A stretch of DNA of 22,986 nucleotides. Source: Chromera velia. Lineage: Eukaryota > Sar > Chromeraceae. The notes beneath the pieces are model-generated. The model ran no database searches, was not told where the DNA came from, and was given only the letters and a program-made list of their open reading frames with translations. The translations under genes were made by a program, and so were the position numbers. The stretch covers positions 54,944-77,929 of the forward strand of contig JAHBMJ010004749.1 of NCBI GenBank assembly GCA_018398765.1, given 5' to 3'. How positions within the stretch are numbered: position 1 is the stretch's first letter; each line of letters starts with the position of its first letter. Below, piece by piece: positions 9,432-19,715 of the stretch.

Positions 9432-9812
9432 TTACTTCGCGGCCTTCTTCTTCTCCTCATCGCTGTCATAGTTGGGATCACCCTTGTCGAGGACAGCAGG
9501 AGCATCGTCCTTATCGCCCTCCTTTCCTGCAAACAGAAAAAGACTCAATCAACAACTGGAAGCGAATAAAGAAAATGGAAGGAGACGAAATGTGACAACA
9601 CACCCACCCCAGTTGTGCGCGCCTGCCCCTCCCTTCTTCTCGGCCTGGTTGGGGTCGACGTGGCTCTTGGGGTTGTGGGAGTGCCTGCAGAAGCATGCAA
9701 GGGACACAGCAAGCCACTTTGGTACTCAATCGAAGTTTCTTGCGTGTGCTCCATAGTCTATGTGGCGTCTCCGTTCTGACCTGTCGTCTTTGGGAGCGTC
9801 CTGCTTCGGCAT
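9432..9812 (-). CDS. 67-residue Stm1/SERBP1(HABP4)/Stf2-like protein with GGAG-NWG motif
   Basis: Three exons on the minus strand: 9812-9781, 9684-9608 and 9526-9432, joined in phases 2 and 1 by GT-AG introns of 96 and 81 nt, give exactly 67 codons plus TAA. The protein starts MPKQDAPKDDR. It carries KKGGAGAHNWG (residues 27-37), then KEGD, then LDKGDPNYDSDEE (49-61), and ends in a lysine-rich tail. The G-rich NWG motif is shared by HABP4/SERBP1, Stm1 and yeast Stf2/Tma10. The combination with DPNYDSDEE recalls the N-terminal region of PDCD4. Members of these families bind ribosomes or mRNA. The role here is therefore probably ribosome or RNA association in the cytoplasm, by inference. It is strongly charged and has no signal peptide or membrane segment. 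It is easily missed because no exon exceeds 95 nt. Confidence 0.8.
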
Positions 9813-11752
9813 CTTGAGATTCGATTACAAAAAGCCCGAGTTTTCAGTAGACAGTTCAGCAGTCAGTGGTTTAAGGGTCAAATCTCGGATTTCTGGTCTT
9901 TTGCTTTGAGTGAATTCACAACAACAAACACGAGGAAGAACGGCACCAACAACGCACCAACACGGAGAAATGGATGCTTGTATGACGTGGGGTCGCCTCG
10001 GGGGGCAGCTCAGCTCTGCTGAGATCAGCCGAGAGGCCCTGAGATCGCATGCACGCATTTTTTCATTTTTGGGGGGGGGGTTTGCTTCTATATCACAGTG
10101 TCGCCCAGATTCCAAATTATGCCCCTCAAGCAACTCGCACGGAGCCACGATCACACATGCATAATAATGCCTTACCTACTGCATGCATGCGTGCCCCTCA
10201 AGTAACTCGCACGGAGTTGTAAGTGCATATAAAAAAAGTAGCAGCGTCTACAATCTTGGCATCTGCTCAGGCAAGCCGCGGTACACGCGGTACACAAGTC
10301 ATAGAGATGCTGCTTGGGAGGGAGTTTTTAGCCTACGTGGGCCTTGCAGAGAAGAAAGAGTAAAGGAAAAGGGGGGGGCCAGCAGGGGCACTGGCAAGAG
10401 AATTGAAAGAAAGAGAAAGACCATTTTGATGTTTAAGAGATAGAAAAGACACAAACGGAGAGAAGAGCCTGACAACATCAAATTGAAGAAATATGATAAA
10501 GGAGCCAAAAGCTGCTAAGCGTACAAAAGAATTTATGGATATAAAGAAAAGGTTTAATAAAGAAATGTTGAGGAGAACCAAATTTTTTAAAGTGGTATTA
10601 AGTGGCTAAAGAACCTATTAAAGAAGAAGTCGGGGAAGGGAAAAGGAAGACCACAATGCTCATCCATAGATAGGAAGAGTTGATCACGCGAACATAGGGA
10701 GATTAAAAGGCATTAATTTTTATTCACCGTAGAGTAGTATAAGCTAGACGCGGCAGCCTAGTCCGAGGGGCTTGCGCTTACAACAGATTGGCCATAATAG
10801 TAGCTAGATGTTCTCTTCAGTTGACTATTGGCTCAGTAACTTACGGATAAGAAGGTCTGTTTTTATAATAGTGCACCTAATCTGCCTTTCTGAATGGATC
10901 GCGTCGTTTCTTATAGAGGCAGTTATGCCTATTTGAGCACACATACATGCAGATTGATTACAGGCCCCGGCATACCTTCACACCCTATATGGACCAACGT
11001 TGTGGGCCCTCGCGGCTAGCTAGCAGAGGGTTAGTGCCTTGTCTTCTCCCATTCTCGCACTGCGCGTCACACCGCCAATACAGATTGACGCATTCAGGCA
11101 CTGGCTCACTCTCACTCCAACTCACTATAATAGACGGATAGGAGTCGCAAGACCTATACCTAGGCAAGGTGTATATTGGCCTGACAAAGGACCAGAAAGA
11201 CACTGAAGAGAATGTATATATGCTCGCGCGGTCCCGAAAAGCATACTTCGTGCGCGTTGCCGTGGCCCCCGCCCCATGCATGCACACAAGACATGCCCAA
11301 GCCCCCGATGGTGTGTGTCAATCAAATTTGCGGACCCCCCATAAATGGCCCCCCGAGGCACTCACCCAACTGGTTGGGTGTATCACGTGCTGCCGCGTGT
11401 CGCATCCCCGGCGGCCACAACACGCAGCGCGTGACGGGGCGCGGTCATATGCGGTCGGCGCGGCGGGTCACTGCCAGGTGCATGTAAGATTGAGTCACTG
11501 TCAGGGATGCTTTTTCACCTGTTTCGTAGCCGAATTTGGTTCCGTCCACAAAGACAAAGACACCTACATATACTTGTGCAAGGTAATCATGACGTCCTGT
11601 GTATGACTTGTGCATCATAGGCACTTTGTGCAGACAGTGAAGACAGTGAGGATGCTGGTGGCATTTCTGATTTCTCAGTGACTTCCTCTTTTGACGTTCT
11701 GATTGACGTTTTCCGACAGCCGATTATTGTGAACAACAGTGGCGCTGAAGAA
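9813..11752. other. Gene-free interval upstream of both the small gene and DOHH
   Basis: A head-to-head interval of 1.9 kb. It contains a G10 run (about 10071-10080), a 25-bp direct repeat (10120-10144 and 10192-10216), several GCATGC motifs and a hairpin CACCCAA-CTGG-TTGGGTG near 11370. GC-rich sequence is at 11390-11480. From 11634 to 11752 the DOHH frame is open upstream of its start codon, behind an acceptor-like TTTGTGCAG, so a 5' UTR exon or an N-terminal extension is possible. No RNA gene is recognised. Confidence 0.5.
10120..10216. repeat. 25-bp direct repeat pair
   Basis: TGCCCCTCAAG followed by C or T and AACTCGCACGGAG occurs at 10120-10144 and 10192-10216, 72 bp apart, with one mismatch. 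The spacer contains TGCATGCATGC. It lies in the interval between two divergently transcribed genes. Confidence 0.8.
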
Positions 11753-14549
11753 ATGGAGGAGGTGCAGGTGATGAGCCTGGAGGAAGCCGCCCAGGCGATT
11801 AGCAATGAAGGTGCGTAAGCAATCTCTCCTCTACTGCAGCCTTGGACTTTGAGTTCATGCATTGCCAATCTGAGTGTCATCTTTGTTTCCGTCTCTAATG
11901 CAGATGCACCCATCACACAACGAATGACCGCGCTGTTTGCTGCCAGGTATCACGGTGGAGAAGGGGCTGTGCGGGCTCTTTCGTCAGGACTCAACGCCTC
12001 ACCGGACAACTGTTCCATTCTCTTGAGGCACGAAATTGCGTACAACCTGGGGCAGGTCCAGCATCCGGAGGCTGTCCCGATTCTTCGCCGTCTCCTCGAC
12101 GACCCTCGTGAGGATGAAATGGTACGGCACGAGGCGGCGGAGGGTCTTGCGGCTGTAGGCACAAAGGAGACATATGAGATGATCAGGGCGCACCTGACGG
12201 ATCCGTCCGTGCCTGTGCGGGACACAGTGGCATTGGCGTTGATGTCGTTAGAGCAGAAGCATCCTGAGTTGAAAGAAGGAAGAGAGGGAGGGATGGAGGG
12301 GCCGTCCGACGGTTTCGTTTCCTGTGGCTGCCTCGTGGCTGAGCGCCCAGTGCGGAATCCGTTCAAAGAGGAGGGGGGCAAAAGGGGGGCAGATGGAGAG
12401 AAGGAAGCTGGTGCAAAGGAGAACGAAGGTCGAGGAAATGGGCTTCTTGAAAGAGGTTCTTCTTCGTCTTCTTCAACGAAAGGGGCAGGGAAGGAGGCAG
12501 AGAAAGAAGGGGGGGAAGTCTTTGGGACTGTGGACCCGATGGCAGCAGAGAAGAACGTGACTGCTGCAGGTTAATCAGTAAGTGGGAGAGAGTCAAGGCT
12601 CCCGCAGACTTGTTTTTTTTTTTTTTTACAACGGGAGTCAAAGGGCTTTTTTTTTTTTTACAACGGGAGTCAAAGGGCTTTTTTTTTTTTTACAACGGGA
12701 GTCAAAGGGAGTTCTTTTTTTTTTTACAACGGGAGTCAAAGGGAGTTTGCAAGGAAATAAAAGAACGATGGTGTGAGGAATGAAGCGGAGGACGGGTTTT
12801 CATTTTGCCAGGCAATCCGGGGGGGGAGAGGGGGTCTGGGTTATATGTATGTTTACAACGGGAATGTTTGAAGGCATAGAAGGTTTTTTTAAATCAGAAG
12901 AAGTGCTTGAAAGTGGTTGAAAGGTGTCGGAAGTTGTGGACATGTCACAATGAGGAAGGGAAGAGGGGGAGGGAGACCGAAAAGGAAGCATTCCCATTCT
13001 CGATTTGTTGAATCTGAACAAAAAAAGAGGCATGCCTGACCTCTGAATGAATTGACGTATCAATCAATTCGAATTGATTCTTTGCTGTCTTCAATGGAAA
13101 GAGAGAGCTGCTCGTCTGTCCACAGAAAGGGTGTATTGCTCGTTGGGTCTCGATTCTTTTTTTTCTGCTCTGTCTGACCTTTCTTTCTCCTTGATTTATT
13201 CCCTTTTTTTCCCAACGGACGGACTGCAGACATCCCCCGCTTGGAGGCACAACTGAAGGACGAAGGCGCCCCTCTTTGGAAAAGGTGGGGGGTGATCCCT
13301 GGAGTAAGTGAGATGAGGGACTGTGTGGAGAGAAAGAGTGTGGGGGCAGAAGAGACCAGTGAAGTCGGGCAATTGATGCATGCATGGATGAGATTTGTCG
13401 TGTATTGAATCGACCCTCACCGCACTCCATGCAGGTTTTCACTGTGGGCTGCATTTCACAAGATAACGTCTTTTTGAATCACCATCTCCTGCCTTGCTTC
13501 TCTTTGAATCCCCACAAGAAGCCTAGCTCTTTTTTCCTTCCCATCTAGCTCTTGCATGCATACCCTTGTCGCCAGTCGTCCCTCGGTGTCCCCCTCCGCT
13601 CGCGTGTGTCTGGTTGCATCGTCTCAAGCTTCCCTTCTCGGATGTGGTTTGAATCTTCTCTGCGTTCCGTTGTGGGGTCTTTTGTGTAGTCGAAGATCTG
13701 AAGTCTTCATTCTTCCTCCATCCATCTCGTTCCTCCCTCACCTGCAGGTACGTGCATTGATTTTCATACACACTTCTTTTTGTGTACAAAAATACCTGCA
13801 GGTACGAGGCGCTTTTTGCCCTCCGAAATTTGGCTTCTCAGAGCCCCGAGGCTCTCCGTGTGCTCGGCAGGGCTATGAGGGAGGACAGGGCGTCTGCGGT
13901 TTTCAGACACGAAGTCGCCTTTGTGCTTGGGCAGGTAGGTGAAGGGGGCGGGGGGGGGGCGGGCGAGTCGTTTGACAGGTCTTTTGATAGAATAAGGGAA
14001 GTGGATGAGACAGCAAGATTGCATGAGTCTGAGATTGCACGCATGTAGGGTGTCAACGAAAGATTCTGTAGGATCACATGCTGCATGGACGTGGTTGCAT
14101 TCTCGTGGGATGAATACACATTGATGTATATGTATGTATTCTCATGGGTATGACTGTATGTATGTATGTATGTATGCATGCATGGACGTCATGGGATGGA
14201 GAGAGGTGTTGGTCTGACGTTTGGTGTTTGTGTTGTTTTGATCCTTTTTTTCGGCGTTCCACTGTCACACTGTGTGAGTGAGGCTAGAGATGGACACACC
14301 ATGCGTCATCATGCACCCCTCTTCCCGAAACGGAAAAAAAGAAGCAACCAACCGACCAAACAAACAAACAAATGCAGTTGGAGCCGAAGGATCCGGAGGT
14401 CCTGGAATCGCTCATTGAGGTAGGTAGGTGGGTCCGGGTGATGTTCGAATCTGCAGGCCTGCAGCTTGGCTTGCTGTTCTGCTTCTACACACAGCCTTTC
14501 TTTCTTTTCTTTCTTTCTTTCTTTCTTTCTTTCTGTCTCTTTCTTGGTT

Positions 14550-14581
<32 letters not shown>

Positions 14582-14632
14582 TTGTCTTTCTTTTTTTCTT
14601 TCTTTCCTTTCTTCCTTCCTTCCTTCCTTCCT

Positions 14633-14664
<32 letters not shown>

Positions 14665-14733
14665 CCTTTTTTTTATCTTTCTCCTGAATTCCATGTCCTT
14701 TTGTGTAGGTCTGTGTGTGTGTCTCTATGTGCG

Positions 14734-14780
<47 letters not shown>

Positions 14781-15671
14781 GTTTGTGTGTCTGTGTGTCT
14801 GTGTGTGTCTGTGTGAGTGAGTGAGAGAGAGAAAGAGAGAGAGAGAGAGAGCGTGTGTGGGTGGGTGGGGATGCTGGTTTGCTTGCGTGCCGTTGACCAG
14901 GACGCGCCTGTCCGTTCCCTTCTTTTTCAGGCACTTCCGTGGGTTCTCCCACTGGCTTGTGTCTCCCCTTCCGTTTTCCAGTAACTCACATAGCTGTGGG
15001 TTTGTGACACCTATGCACTTACTCATACACATGCAAACGGACACGCACGCACGCGCGGTCACACCGCACGCAGACACGCACGTTCGTGCACACACACGGT
15101 TGCTTCTTCTCCGTGGTTGCGCACACACACTTAGGCAAACACGTGCACGCCCAATTTTCTCTGTTTATGCTGCGCAGTGCCTCAAGAGCACTGAGGAACA
15201 CCCCATGGCCAGACACGAGGCGGCACTTGCTCTTGGAGCTGTGGGGTCGGAGGAAGCAGTCACGGCTTTGTCAGTCAGTCAGTCAGCCAGCCAGCCAGCC
15301 AGCAAGCCAGCAAGTTTGTAGTCAGTCAGTAGAGAAACAGCCTCCCCAACGGAAATGAAGGTGATTCATTAGCAGGGTGCGCCTCGTGGTCAGCAGACGC
15401 AACAGTCTTGAGCCTCTGCTTCGTCCCCTCAAACTGTTTATGCATTCAGTGAAGGCTTTGCGCATCTGTCAGCCTGTCTGCCAGGCAGATAATTTTCCGT
15501 TCAGAACTGAAGTTCCACTTTGAAACTACTTGTGCATGATGCATAGATATCTGCAGACGCACGTTCTTGGCAGATCCCGAGCTTGTTGTCGCAGAGTCGT
15601 GTGTAGTGGGCCTCGACTTCTGCGGGATTGCTGCAGAGTTACCTTTTGAGTTACGCCAAACCGTTGCTTGA
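11753..15671 (+). CDS. DOHH: Deoxyhypusine hydroxylase (DOHH), complete, 7 exons
   Basis: DOHH is a di-iron HEAT-repeat enzyme that hydroxylates deoxyhypusine on eIF5A, completing hypusine. Exons are 11753-11810, 11904-12569, 13230-13284, 13802-13934, 14378-14419, 15178-15269 and 15557-15671, totalling 386 residues. All junctions keep phase (1, 1, 2, 0, 0, 2) with GT-AG borders. The four His-Glu iron ligand pairs are present: [10 protein letters not shown] (His62), [10 protein letters not shown] (His95), [11 protein letters not shown] (His296) and [11 protein letters not shown] (His331). The inter-domain motif TVDPMAA and the C-terminal [12 protein letters not shown] also match the family. 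The start is chosen because the distance to the TALFAAR motif equals that in known DOHH and the Kozak context is good (GAAATGG). The enzyme is about 85 residues longer than the human form, because the linker between the two HEAT halves (about 140-225) carries a charged, Ser-rich, low-complexity insert. Introns hold a T-tract minisatellite and TTTC, GT and CAGT repeats. Confidence 0.94.
12613..12746 (+). repeat. Minisatellite: T-tract plus ACAACGGGAGTCAAAGGG, four copies
   Basis: An identical 18-bp core occurs four times (from 12628, 12660, 12692 and 12726) with 10-16 T residues before each, so the period is 32-34 bp. A decayed partial copy, TTTACAACGGGAATG, sits near 12853. The array lies in DOHH intron 2, about 45 nt after the donor. 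Confidence 0.9.
14496..14851 (+). repeat. TTTC, TTCC/GTCC, GT and GA microsatellite cluster
   Basis: Inside DOHH intron 5 (14420-15177) lie a TTTC run (about 14496-14610), TTCC then GTCC/GTCT runs (to about 14665), a GT run (about 14711-14823) and a short GA run. The pyrimidine part mirrors the plus-strand purine tract at 7523-8578. Confidence 0.9.
15270..15314 (+). repeat. GTCA/GCCA tetranucleotide repeat starting at a splice donor
   Basis: The last DOHH intron begins GTCAGTCAGTCAGTCAG and continues as CCAG repeats. If this intron is not removed, translation reads into [11 protein letters not shown] and stops at 15321, losing the final HEAT helix pair. The repeat therefore sits exactly at the 5' splice site. 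Confidence 0.8.
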
Positions 15672-15890
15672 TATTTTCTTGACCTTGTCATGAATTTGTT
15701 ATCAAATTAAGAAACAAAGAAAAACATATTATATAGAGGTATAGTATACTATATACGGTATATATTAAAAAGTAATTATTCAAAACGTCGTTGAAGCTTG
15801 AAAATAAGACTTAAAGTGATTTTTCTCTTATTTTTTTATTTTGTTTCTATAGTTTTTTCACAACGTTCAAATTGCATATTTTCTTGGATC
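15672..15890. other. DOHH 3' flank, AT-rich
   Basis: The stretch immediately after the DOHH stop is AT-rich, with alternating TATA sequence near 15725-15770 that could include the polyadenylation region. No gene is seen before the adjacent TIR element. Confidence 0.5.
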
Positions 15891-17019
15891 CTAGGCGTAG
15901 GCCATTAAAAAAAAAAAAAAAACTTAAAAAAAAAAAAATAAAAAAACTCTCGAATAAAATTTATTTACAAAAATACCCCCCCTGCAAAAACTAAAAGAGG
16001 CTCAAACAATTTAAGACCGGTTTTGAGCTTCTAAAACCTCAACGAGTTTTTTTAAAATACTTACAGTTGTTTACAAGATTTTTTTTTTGCTCAATATATA
16101 TCTTTAGCCTCTAGGTCTATATTTTTCTAGTCATTTCTTCTACTATTTCCTAGTATATTTTACTGTTGTGCCCTAATTTAGAAAACGGCGATGGGCCGTG
16201 GGACAGGCCAGGCGCGCGCGCGGCCGCGGGAGTGGACCCACAGAACGGACGGCCCGCCGAGCGTGCGTCAGGCGTGCGGCAGTCTTAATGGTGCAAACAA
16301 CACAGTTGCAGCAACACTGTTAAAGCAACACATCAACAATAGATGGCAACAGAAGTGAGACTGATCTCAGTATCAGAAAGAAGCATAAAACGTAAACATA
16401 CAGAGATAGAAAGATGGAAACAGACATGACGTTGAATCCATGTATGTATCTGAATTCACTTGGAAAGCGATACAGACGTGCATACACGTGAAGCCAGAAT
16501 TACTTGACAAACCATACAGAAAGGATCTTACCAGAACGACTTGAAGTGACGATGAAGGACCCGACAGATGAGTACCGAAGTAGACTTAAGTAAGTTGTAT
16601 GTATGTAGAGCTCCGTATAGCTCGCTAGCTTGCCCACTAGCAGATTCATCATTTACATTATTTCATAAGTTTTTTACTTAAAATTTTTATGTTTAAATTT
16701 ATAGTATTATGTTATATTATATTATATATATGATTAAACTTTTTTGAACGGTCATAGAACACGCGCGTTGCCTTCTTCAAACACTTTAACCACTTTGAGA
16801 GGAACCTCTGTCTACCCCCCCACAAAGCCTTTGTTGCCCGCTGGCATCGTCATCTTCCTTTTCCAAATTTTCTCAAAGTCAGAGATGTATGCAACTAAAA
16901 GACTGTTTTCAAAACAAGTCACATCATTGTTTTCAACCATCAGACCAATATCAAAACTCTAAAAAAAAAAAAAAAAAGCCCAATAAAATTTAGAATTTTT
17001 TTTAATAGCCTACGCCTAG
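15891..17019. mobile_element. TIR DNA-transposon-like element (1.13 kb) with 8-bp target duplication
   Basis: The left end reads CTAGGCGTAGGCCATT followed by an A-run. The reverse complement of the right end (17004-17019) reads CTAGGCGTAGGCTATT followed by an A-run. The identical 8-mer CTTGGATC lies directly outside both (15883-15890 and 17020-17027). An 8-bp duplication is usual for hAT elements, but the termini do not clearly match the hAT consensus. The interior is AT-rich with a GC-rich core (16195-16280). A 72-codon frame at 16744-16962 has no recognisable transposase motif, so the copy would be non-autonomous. Confidence 0.6.
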
Positions 17020-17056
17020 CTTGGATCGCAATATTTTATATAACATTCATTGTTCT

Positions 17057-17636
17057 CGTAGCATTGTAGAGGTTAGACTATGACAAACAATTGTGCCAGG
17101 ACCGCGTCTATGGTGGGCGCGATGTTGAGCGTACCACACAGTATGTATGCAGAATTAATGGTACTTGCATGCAGTCAATATAGGAAGTCATCTGTTGTTT
17201 GGCTTAAATATAGGAGATTGCAGTACTGACTTGTATGACAGAACTTCTAGCAGAACTTCCTAGAACTGAGAACTGGCCTTAATGAAATAACCGAACAGTA
17301 GCTACGACTAGCTGTTGGCTTTCCTATGTAGTAGCAGCCTGAGAGCAGAGTTCAACCTCGGACCTGCATGCTTCGATGATCTCCAGCGACTTGGATGATC
17401 GTTGAACGACAGAGGGTTGTTGACAACTTGTTGTCGGTTATTGTCAGTATATCAGATACCTTCAGAATCTGTGTGGTACGCTCGACATCGTGCCCACCAT
17501 AGACGTGGTCCTGACACAATTGTTTGTCATAGTCACAGTCCAACCTCCACAATGCTACGACATTGCAAGTGTACCATAGACGCGGTCCTAACACAATTGC
17601 TTGTTATAGTCATAGTCCAACCTCTACGATGTTACG
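17057..17636. mobile_element. Foldback-type element with about 90-bp inverted arms and a third partial copy
   Basis: The arm at 17057-17141 is the reverse complement of 17469-17559, with a small indel and scattered mismatches. A third, shorter copy (17571-17636) follows the right arm in the same orientation. The shared core includes CCATAGACG, GGTCCT, ACACAATTG and CCAACCTC. The 330-bp centre has no coding signal. The arrangement resembles a foldback or MITE-like element with arms built from repeat units. No clean target duplication was found. Confidence 0.55.
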
Positions 17637-19715
17637 GTTCCACTAATTTCATTAAAATTTGTTTGCAAATTAATTTAAATTCACGTTTAGGCCACCCATG
17701 TAAAAAAAAATTAAAAAAGTAATTGCCTAAAATCGATTTTTGATTTTCTTTTTTTTTTTTGATTGATTTTCAATAAGGCTGAGAAAAAGTGCATAAGGTG
17801 CTGGTGCTGGTGTAAAAACAAGTTTGCACCTTAAATTAGGTGCAAAATAAGGTGCACCGTTTACCATATGACAGCTAGGTTTCTACGGTTGATTTCTAAT
17901 GTTTTTAGCGGCCAAAAGGCGCCTCATTCAAAGCCTAAAAGCTTTTTATGATGTAGGTTAGCTACACAAACTTTTACTGTGCAAAACAACCTAAAATGTC
18001 ACAAGAAATGTCAGTGAAAAGACGAAAAGAAAAAAAAAATTTCTTGTAATTAAAGACTATATATCTCTGACTATCTTATGACTTCAATATCTTTCTAGAT
18101 CTTTTTTTTTCATTTATCACCTGTCCAATGCTTTGTATGTATGATCTATAGCGTTTAAATATGTTTGGCGCCGTTTGCATGCTGCACCGTAGGCCAGTTG
18201 TGTCTTAGCTTATACGATCCATAAATCCTTCAAACTGTACACGCATGCCCCTTTGGAGCAAACTCCTGAAGAAAGCAACCACAAATGGTACATTTTCATA
18301 AAAAAGAAAAAGAAGAAAGAATAAAACAAAGGAAGGGTTTTTTGGATTTTTTCTCTGAGCAAGGGTAAGCGAGGGCCTGATCTCAGAGGCTCAGAGCCCA
18401 ACCCTATCATACCCTAGCTCTCTTCTTCACTAACCCCCCTCCCCAAAACGACAACGGAGGATAAAAACTAGATAAAAAAGAGGAAAGAGAGAAAAAAGAA
18501 GAGGAGAGAGCAGGCTCTTCACAAACTTTTTTTCACTCGAAGTCCGACTTGAAAGTCGACCTCAGTATGACGTCTTTGTTCCCTAAAAACTCCTCGGGTT
18601 TGATGCGGGCTGGTTGGGGTAGAGGGGAGGCTTTGGCTTTTGATTTGAGTTTGGCTTTGAAGAATAAAAGAAACACGGACAGAGTTGGACAGGTGCGATT
18701 CCTAACCCCAGACCCTCTTCTTCTGACTGACCCGGCTTAATTCATGATGTTCATCCATGCAGACTAACATGTCTTCCCATTATACCCTCCTGAGCCACCT
18801 GCAAGGATCTACATGGCTGGTACAAGTATTTTCTCCGTCTTTAGATCTAAAAGAAGGCTCTCTCTGTTCTTGAACAACTTTTTTTTTGTTTGCTGACATT
18901 TGTGTGGAGCCGTCTATCTGGACAGGGCCCCGGTTTATAAAATTGAGAAGTGATTAACTGCAGTGACCGGTATACAGGACTGGTATGACTGACGACTCGC
19001 GAACAAAGGAGTGAACGCCCCTACAAAAGCTGCACTTCCCTATACAGACGGTTTTCAAACCTTCTGGAAGTACCAAACGTAACAAGAAGCCGTGGTACGA
19101 TAGAAAGTCAGATACAGATCTATATGTAAGCATACAAACTTGACAAGCCATCCGCAGACGGAATTAAGTGACGAATGGTTCCACTCTCTAACACAAAGCA
19201 GCAAATTGAATGATCAAACCAATTGTACTCTTACTGACCAAGATAGATCGAGCCCGCCAATCATAAAGAGCACCCGGCACCAGGTTTCAAAAGTCCTTAC
19301 CTGCAACCGAGAGGGACGTATGTATATACCTTCATGTATGCGTGTTCCCATGTGTGTGCCATTTCCGCTTCTCTTCTTCATATTAATATGAAAAAGAATC
19401 TCTATACAGCACTGTGTTAGCATTTATCCTTGATTGCTAAAGGTCGACGAAGCTGTTTTCCTTCCGGCAAACCGTTTAGCATTATGCCATTGTTATGCGA
19501 ATGGACTCAGTCTCTAGCTCAGTCTCAGATTGCTTACGCAGCTTCTTGTCAAACCTCTTATTCTGATCCTTTTACCTTCGTGTGCTCCTCGCTGCTATGC
19601 GTGCATATGCAGTCGTTTCTATTACATAGGGCAGCCTATAAAACAGTTCTCATGGTGCAAAGAGAAGAGGATTCGAGTATTTTTTAGATTCGAACTTGAC
19701 TTTTTAATCCGAACT
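17637..19715. other. AT-rich gene-free interval
   Basis: About 2.1 kb with poly-A/T runs and short GGTGCA repeats (about 17800-17865). Reading frames of 63-83 codons (18549-18740, 19140-19391 on plus; 18210-18410, 18954-19151 on minus) lack motifs and phase-compatible splice partners. A purine-rich stretch lies around 18460-18515. No RNA gene is recognised. Confidence 0.5.

Noticed and set aside
11634-11752. N-terminal extension of DOHH (in-frame open sequence behind an acceptor)
   Set aside because: The known DOHH start distance fits the ATG at 11753, and no upstream exon with a start in matching phase was found; kept only as possible 5' UTR.
12613-12746. CRISPR-like array
   Set aside because: The spacers are only T-runs and the genome is eukaryotic; it is a minisatellite. 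The same applies to 21713-21850.
15270-15321. DOHH C-terminus ending in [13 protein letters not shown]
   Set aside because: This is translation of a CAGT/CCAG repeat; the spliced alternative restores the conserved final HEAT segment in phase.
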